A stretch of DNA of 32,692 bases from Nitrospirota bacterium. Its GTDB lineage: Bacteria; Nitrospirota; Thermodesulfovibrionia; Thermodesulfovibrionales; UBA9159. Positions 29,498-32,692 of this stretch are shown one piece after another. The notes under the pieces were generated by a model. It saw only the letters and a program-made list of their open reading frames with translations. It did not search any database and was not told where the DNA came from. Position 1 is the stretch's first letter, and every line of letters starts with the position of its first letter. The stretch is from NCBI GenBank assembly GCA_023382175.1, contig JAMCQB010000041.1, positions 1-32,692 on the forward strand, read 5' to 3'. The translations under genes and the position numbers were made by a program.

Positions 29498-31597
29498 CTA
29501 TCTCAATTGAGCAAGGTAAGGGTCTATCCTGATCTGCAGCTCCTGGTTTTCTCCGGCAAGTCGCTTTGCAGTGGAAAAATATTTCTTCGCCTGCTCACTG
29601 TTTCCGATAATGAAATAGACTCTTCCCAGGTTAAATGCTGCGAAGAAGAAGCCCGGGTCTCGCTCGAGCGCCTGCTCGTAGTACTTTATGGCCAGATCAT
29701 GCTTTTTCATCGCCATAGAGCAGATTCCGATATTGTTCAGTGCATCCCTGTTCTGAGGGTTGAGGGCAAGGGATCGATCGAGGCCATCCACTGCCTCCTT
29801 CCACCTGCCGCGCTTCATATAGGTGAGGCCCAGGTTATACCACGCCTCCCAGCTCGATGGATAGAGCTGAAGAGCCCCTGTATATGCCCTCTCCGCCTCA
29901 TCGAACATCCCCAGGCTCTGAAGAAAAAACGCCAGTTCCCATTGGGCGCGGAAGCTTGCGGGTTCCCTCTCTGCCTGAAGACGGAGTTCCTCCACCTTTG
30001 GAGAAAAATGGTTCCTGATGCGGACAATCCCTTCCTTCGCCTTTCTTTCATACCGCCCCATGAAATCAACGCTGTTCGTATCGATCACTTTCAGATAGTG
30101 TTCAAGGGCCTGCGTATTCCTTCCCAGTTTCTCGTACGCCTCAGCAAGGTCCAGATGAGGTTCTTTCCATGCGTCTCCTCCTTCTGCCAGCGCCTTGCTG
30201 TAGAAAGCAATTGCCTTTTCGTACCTTCCTGAGCGGAACAAATATTTGCCCATGTGCTGGCTGTAGCGAAAATCACCGGATGAGTCACGGAGCTGCTTGA
30301 ACTGGACCAGTGCCTCTTCATGTCGCCCCCGATCCCAAAGCGCCTCTGCAAGGCCCTTCCTGCTTTCAGGATCAACAGAGACGGCTGATTCCCACAGGGA
30401 TATATCAGTGCGCCAGTCCCTGTTTCTTGCGAAATCTATGCCGCTCCAGACCATCAGAACTGCCACCGCAGCGTACAGGAAACCCTTGCCTCTTTTCTGA
30501 GACTCCCGGAGCACAAGGGCACAAACGAGACCGAAGCCCGCCACGGCAAAGTATGCATACCGTTCGGCAACGACCGGGGTTGTCGGAAAGATATTCAGGA
30601 CCGGTCCAAGAGAAAGAAAATACCACGCAATGCCGAGAACAGCGAGAGGATATCGTTTCCTCCGGATCCAGAGCAGAAGGAAAACTCCGACAACAGCCGT
30701 GCCGGCCAAAACAGACCTGATTATGTAGTTGCCTGACAGTAAGGAGAAATGATAATCAAAGCTCAAGGGATAAGGCAGAAGGAGCTTCCCGAGGTAAAAA
30801 AAGGGGATATGGAGCGCTTTCGCAGCCACCAATCCGGCGCTGCCGCTCCCAAAGCGGAGATAATTCTCGTTCAGAACCGCTGCAGTGGAAGCGTTTGCCA
30901 GATGCATCCAGGCCCCGCCGATGTCCAGAACAAGAAACATGAGGAAAATGACGACCTTTTTCCGCACCGGAATCACGCTATCGGGAACAAAGAAGAACAC
31001 CATCCCCATAAAGAACGGATAGAATACGGCGCTCGCCTTTGAAAAGAGCGCTGCTATGAAAAGCAGGACTGAAAGAAAAATGGGAATGTTTGCCCGGCGG
31101 CGAACTCCTGCCATCAGAACATTGAAAGACAGGAACAGAAAAAGGCCGGCAAGAATATTATTGCGGGCTGACACAAAGCTCACGGCTTCAACATGGAGCG
31201 GATGGAGGGCGAAGACCAACGTGGTCCAGAAGGCGATAAAGTCCTTCTCAGCGCCGACAGTCAACAGAGCGAGATTCCGTATCATGTAATAAAAGGCTGC
31301 CAGTGCCGCAAGATAGAGGATCAGATTGGTAAGGTGGTATCCGAAGGGTCTCGATCCCCAGAGCCGGCCATCGAGAATAAGGGTGAGATCCCGGACAGGG
31401 AGGTACTCAACAGAATTCGCCTTCACCAGAAAAACGGACGAAAGGTCAAGGTTCTGGGAAAGCCAGAGCGGCACGAGGGCCCAGTCATCTGCAACAAAGT
31501 CATTGGCCAGGGAGTTTATATATACTACCCCTGTAACAACGAGTATAAGAATAAGGCCCTTCAGGGCCGCCGGTTTTGGATTGATATGCCCTAGCAT
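29498..31597 (-). CDS. GT-C membrane glycosyltransferase with long TPR domain, first gene of operon
   Basis: A 699-residue protein. The first helix (about 13-31) is followed by NDFVADD (Asp37-Asp38), then FGYHLTNLILYL, HPLHVEAVSFVSARNNIL and VAERYAYFAVAG. These are the same framework as the other three GT-C genes but more divergent. About eight TPR-like units fill residues 440-695 (for example EAWYNLGLTYMKRGRWKEAV and DALNNIGICSMAMKKHDLAI). It heads the minus-strand operon. The start ATG 31597 has GAGG only 1 nt upstream, so the true start may differ slightly. I see no convincing promoter in the 206-bp gap upstream. Confidence 0.84.
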   Translation of the reverse strand: MLGHINPKPAALKGLILILVVTGVVYINSLANDFVADDWALVPLWLSQNLDLSSVFLVKANSVEYLPVRDLTLILDGRLWGSRPFGYHLTNLILYLAALAAFYYMIRNLALLTVGAEKDFIAFWTTLVFALHPLHVEAVSFVSARNNILAGLFLFLSFNVLMAGVRRRANIPIFLSVLLFIAALFSKASAVFYPFFMGMVFFFVPDSVIPVRKKVVIFLMFLVLDIGGAWMHLANASTAAVLNENYLRFGSGSAGLVAAKALHIPFFYLGKLLLPYPLSFDYHFSLLSGNYIIRSVLAGTAVVGVFLLLWIRRKRYPLAVLGIAWYFLSLGPVLNIFPTTPVVAERYAYFAVAGFGLVCALVLRESQKRGKGFLYAAVAVLMVWSGIDFARNRDWRTDISLWESAVSVDPESRKGLAEALWDRGRHEEALVQFKQLRDSSGDFRYSQHMGKYLFRSGRYEKAIAFYSKALAEGGDAWKEPHLDLAEAYEKLGRNTQALEHYLKVIDTNSVDFMGRYERKAKEGIVRIRNHFSPKVEELRLQAEREPASFRAQWELAFFLQSLGMFDEAERAYTGALQLYPSSWEAWYNLGLTYMKRGRWKEAVDGLDRSLALNPQNRDALNNIGICSMAMKKHDLAIKYYEQALERDPGFFFAAFNLGRVYFIIGNSEQAKKYFSTAKRLAGENQELQIRIDPYLAQLR

Positions 31598-31803
31598 ACC
31601 TCGTCAAATGGGACCGCAGGACGTATTTCCTGATGCTTCTGTCTTTGTTGATGGATTGCCCTCGCGGCGAGTCCCGGACCGGATAACATGAGCTTTTGCA
31701 CCTTGTTTTATCTTACAAAATAACAGCGGGAAAAGGAAATGTTTCCTCTCAGTGAGCAAATGAGTTAGTTTCGGAAAGCAGCGGAGACGAAAGGATCCCT
31801 ATT

Positions 31804-32499
31804 TCATTTAATGTGACAGGTGAGACACAAGGAACTCGCCGCGTTCGATTTTCTCAGGAAGGGGCTGACCGCCGGATCATGCACATTGTGGCACGATGCA
31901 CATTCCACCCTGCCGTTATACAACTTCACGTCGTTCTGGGAAGGCCCTCCCCAACCACGCTGCGAGTCAGGAGGAGTCACGAAGAACGGGTCCTGAGCAG
32001 CAGTGGGATAAGGCATAGAAAGGGGATGGTCGTTGGACATATCGGTCCCCGGCGTTTTTATCTTGGAAGGCCGACCCAAGGTAATTTCGCTATGACAATT
32101 CGTGCAATCCGGCGATGAGGAAGTATCCGGCGGTCGATGGGTAATAGGATCATTGTACAGACTATGCTTGTCATTGCTCGCCAATACGCCATCGTGGCAG
32201 CTAAGACAGGCCAGGGAAACACCGGTGGGCGGATTACTGGGAGAAGTGTTCATAGTAGCGCTTGAATACACTACGAACGTAACCGGACCTATTATCCTGT
32301 TCCAGAGAGGGGCGCCGGCGAACGCCGGATCCGGATTAGCATTGTGAGGCACATGGCAGAATTGGCAGGGTTCTGACGGAAATCCCCCATTGAGACTCAG
32401 GTCATGCACTGAGCCGATGACACTGGCTCCATAGGCAAAATAGGTCACTGAAAGAAGCATTGCAAGCGTTATGAGAGGAAGGATTTTAATTTTTTTCAT
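31804..32499 (-). CDS. Secreted pentaheme c-type cytochrome
   Basis: A 231-residue protein with a signal peptide (cleavage near AYG-AS, residue 24) and GGGAGA 6 nt before ATG 32499. Five CxxCH sites lie at residues 45-49, 98-102, 132-136, 200-204 and 225-229. Six further His could be distal ligands. It aligns end to end with the tetraheme protein encoded at 12726 (CQFCHVPHN, PLWN, CLSCHDG, NDHPLS, CASCHNVHDPAVSPFLR, CLTCHIK). The extra heme (CTNCH) is inserted between hemes 2 and 3. Like that gene it stands alone and has both sigma-70 and sigma-54 promoters. It is likely periplasmic or extracellular; the redox partner is unknown. Confidence 0.9.
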   Translation of the reverse strand: MKKIKILPLITLAMLLSVTYFAYGASVIGSVHDLSLNGGFPSEPCQFCHVPHNANPDPAFAGAPLWNRIIGPVTFVVYSSATMNTSPSNPPTGVSLACLSCHDGVLASNDKHSLYNDPITHRPPDTSSSPDCTNCHSEITLGRPSKIKTPGTDMSNDHPLSMPYPTAAQDPFFVTPPDSQRGWGGPSQNDVKLYNGRVECASCHNVHDPAVSPFLRKSNAASSLCLTCHIK

Positions 32500-32526
32500 T
32501 ATTTTCTCCCGGTCACAAATGTCGCT

Positions 32527-32555
32527 ATCTTACCCGACTGTACCAAACTTGTCAA
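32527..32555 (-). promoter_or_regulatory. Sigma-70 promoter of the pentaheme cytochrome gene
   Basis: On the minus strand TTGACA (32555-32550) and TAAGAT (32532-32527) are separated by exactly 17 bases. Initiation near 32520 would give a leader of about 20 nt before ATG 32499. Confidence 0.7.
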
Positions 32556-32595
32556 CCTCTCCGCTTACACTTGCATATACATCCAGATTTGTGGA

Positions 32596-32611
32596 AGCAA
32601 AAAAAGTGCCA
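32596..32611 (-). promoter_or_regulatory. Sigma-54 promoter of the pentaheme cytochrome gene
   Basis: On the minus strand TGGCAC-N5-TTGCT matches the sigma-54 consensus exactly. Initiation near 32585 would give a leader of about 85 nt. Here it is the distal promoter, whereas in the homologous gene at 12726 the sigma-54 site is the proximal one. Confidence 0.6.
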
Positions 32612-32692
32612 AACCGATGCTCGGCTACAATTTCAGGAAAGCAATGAATTTCTTTTATAAGAGGAACTTGCAAAACTCCTTAAACCACAGAG

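Noticed and set aside
31735-31746. Short palindrome GGAAATGTTTCC upstream of the GT-C operon
   Set aside because: A 5-bp stem with a 2-nt centre is too short to assign a function, and no promoter elements sit beside it.

Overview
The window looks like chromosome of a Gram-negative, cytochrome-rich anaerobe. It encodes an outer-membrane beta-barrel, lipoprotein signal peptides and six multiheme c-type cytochromes with CxxCH motifs. My best guess is Nitrospirota (Thermodesulfovibrionia-like) or Desulfobacterota. That is inferred from gene style only, since no rRNA or other marker is present.

Layout. (1) 1-547, minus strand: N-terminal part of glutamine-dependent NAD+ synthetase. (2) 599-2432: a complete ISKra4-type insertion sequence with perfect 21-bp ends, a DUF6788-like ORF, a transposase and a credible -1 frameshift site joining them. 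(3) 2449-12099, plus strand: an exopolysaccharide/O-antigen type operon. It starts with a winged-helix regulator whose start region carries two abutting GTTCA-N5-TGAAC palindromes. It continues with a Wzx-like flippase, four SAM methyltransferases, two GT4 glycosyltransferases, the fossil C-terminus of a third, and an AsnB-type amidotransferase. (4) 12100-12725: a repeat-rich gap holding a 173-bp non-autonomous relative of the IS and the dual promoter region of a tetraheme cytochrome gene. (5) 12726-22174, plus strand: that tetraheme gene, a strong terminator, then a nine-gene-scale electron-transfer locus: beta-barrel, parvulin chaperone, NHL lipoprotein, 4-heme, 8-heme and 11-heme cytochromes, second NHL lipoprotein, small 4-heme cytochrome. 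I read it as a porin-cytochrome conduit across the outer membrane. (6) 31597-22209, minus strand: a glycosylation operon with four GT-C (TMTC/DUF1736-like) membrane glycosyltransferases carrying TPR tails, one methyltransferase and a DPM1-like GT2 that could make their polyprenyl-phosphate-sugar donor. (7) 32499-31804, minus strand: a pentaheme cytochrome homologous to the 12726 gene.

How the parts may work together. The cytochrome/porin/NHL genes would carry electrons between periplasm and exterior. The two stand-alone cytochromes each have both a sigma-70 and an exact sigma-54 promoter, suggesting shared control by an enhancer-binding activator. The GT-C operon lies between cytochrome genes and may glycosylate exported proteins, possibly the cytochromes; this is a hypothesis. 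A recurring oddity is that three adjacent genes of the conduit operon have signal peptides encoded by CCTTAA-like low-complexity repeats, with complementary GGTTAAGG-like repeats just upstream, so each start codon lies between potential hairpin arms or within one of them.
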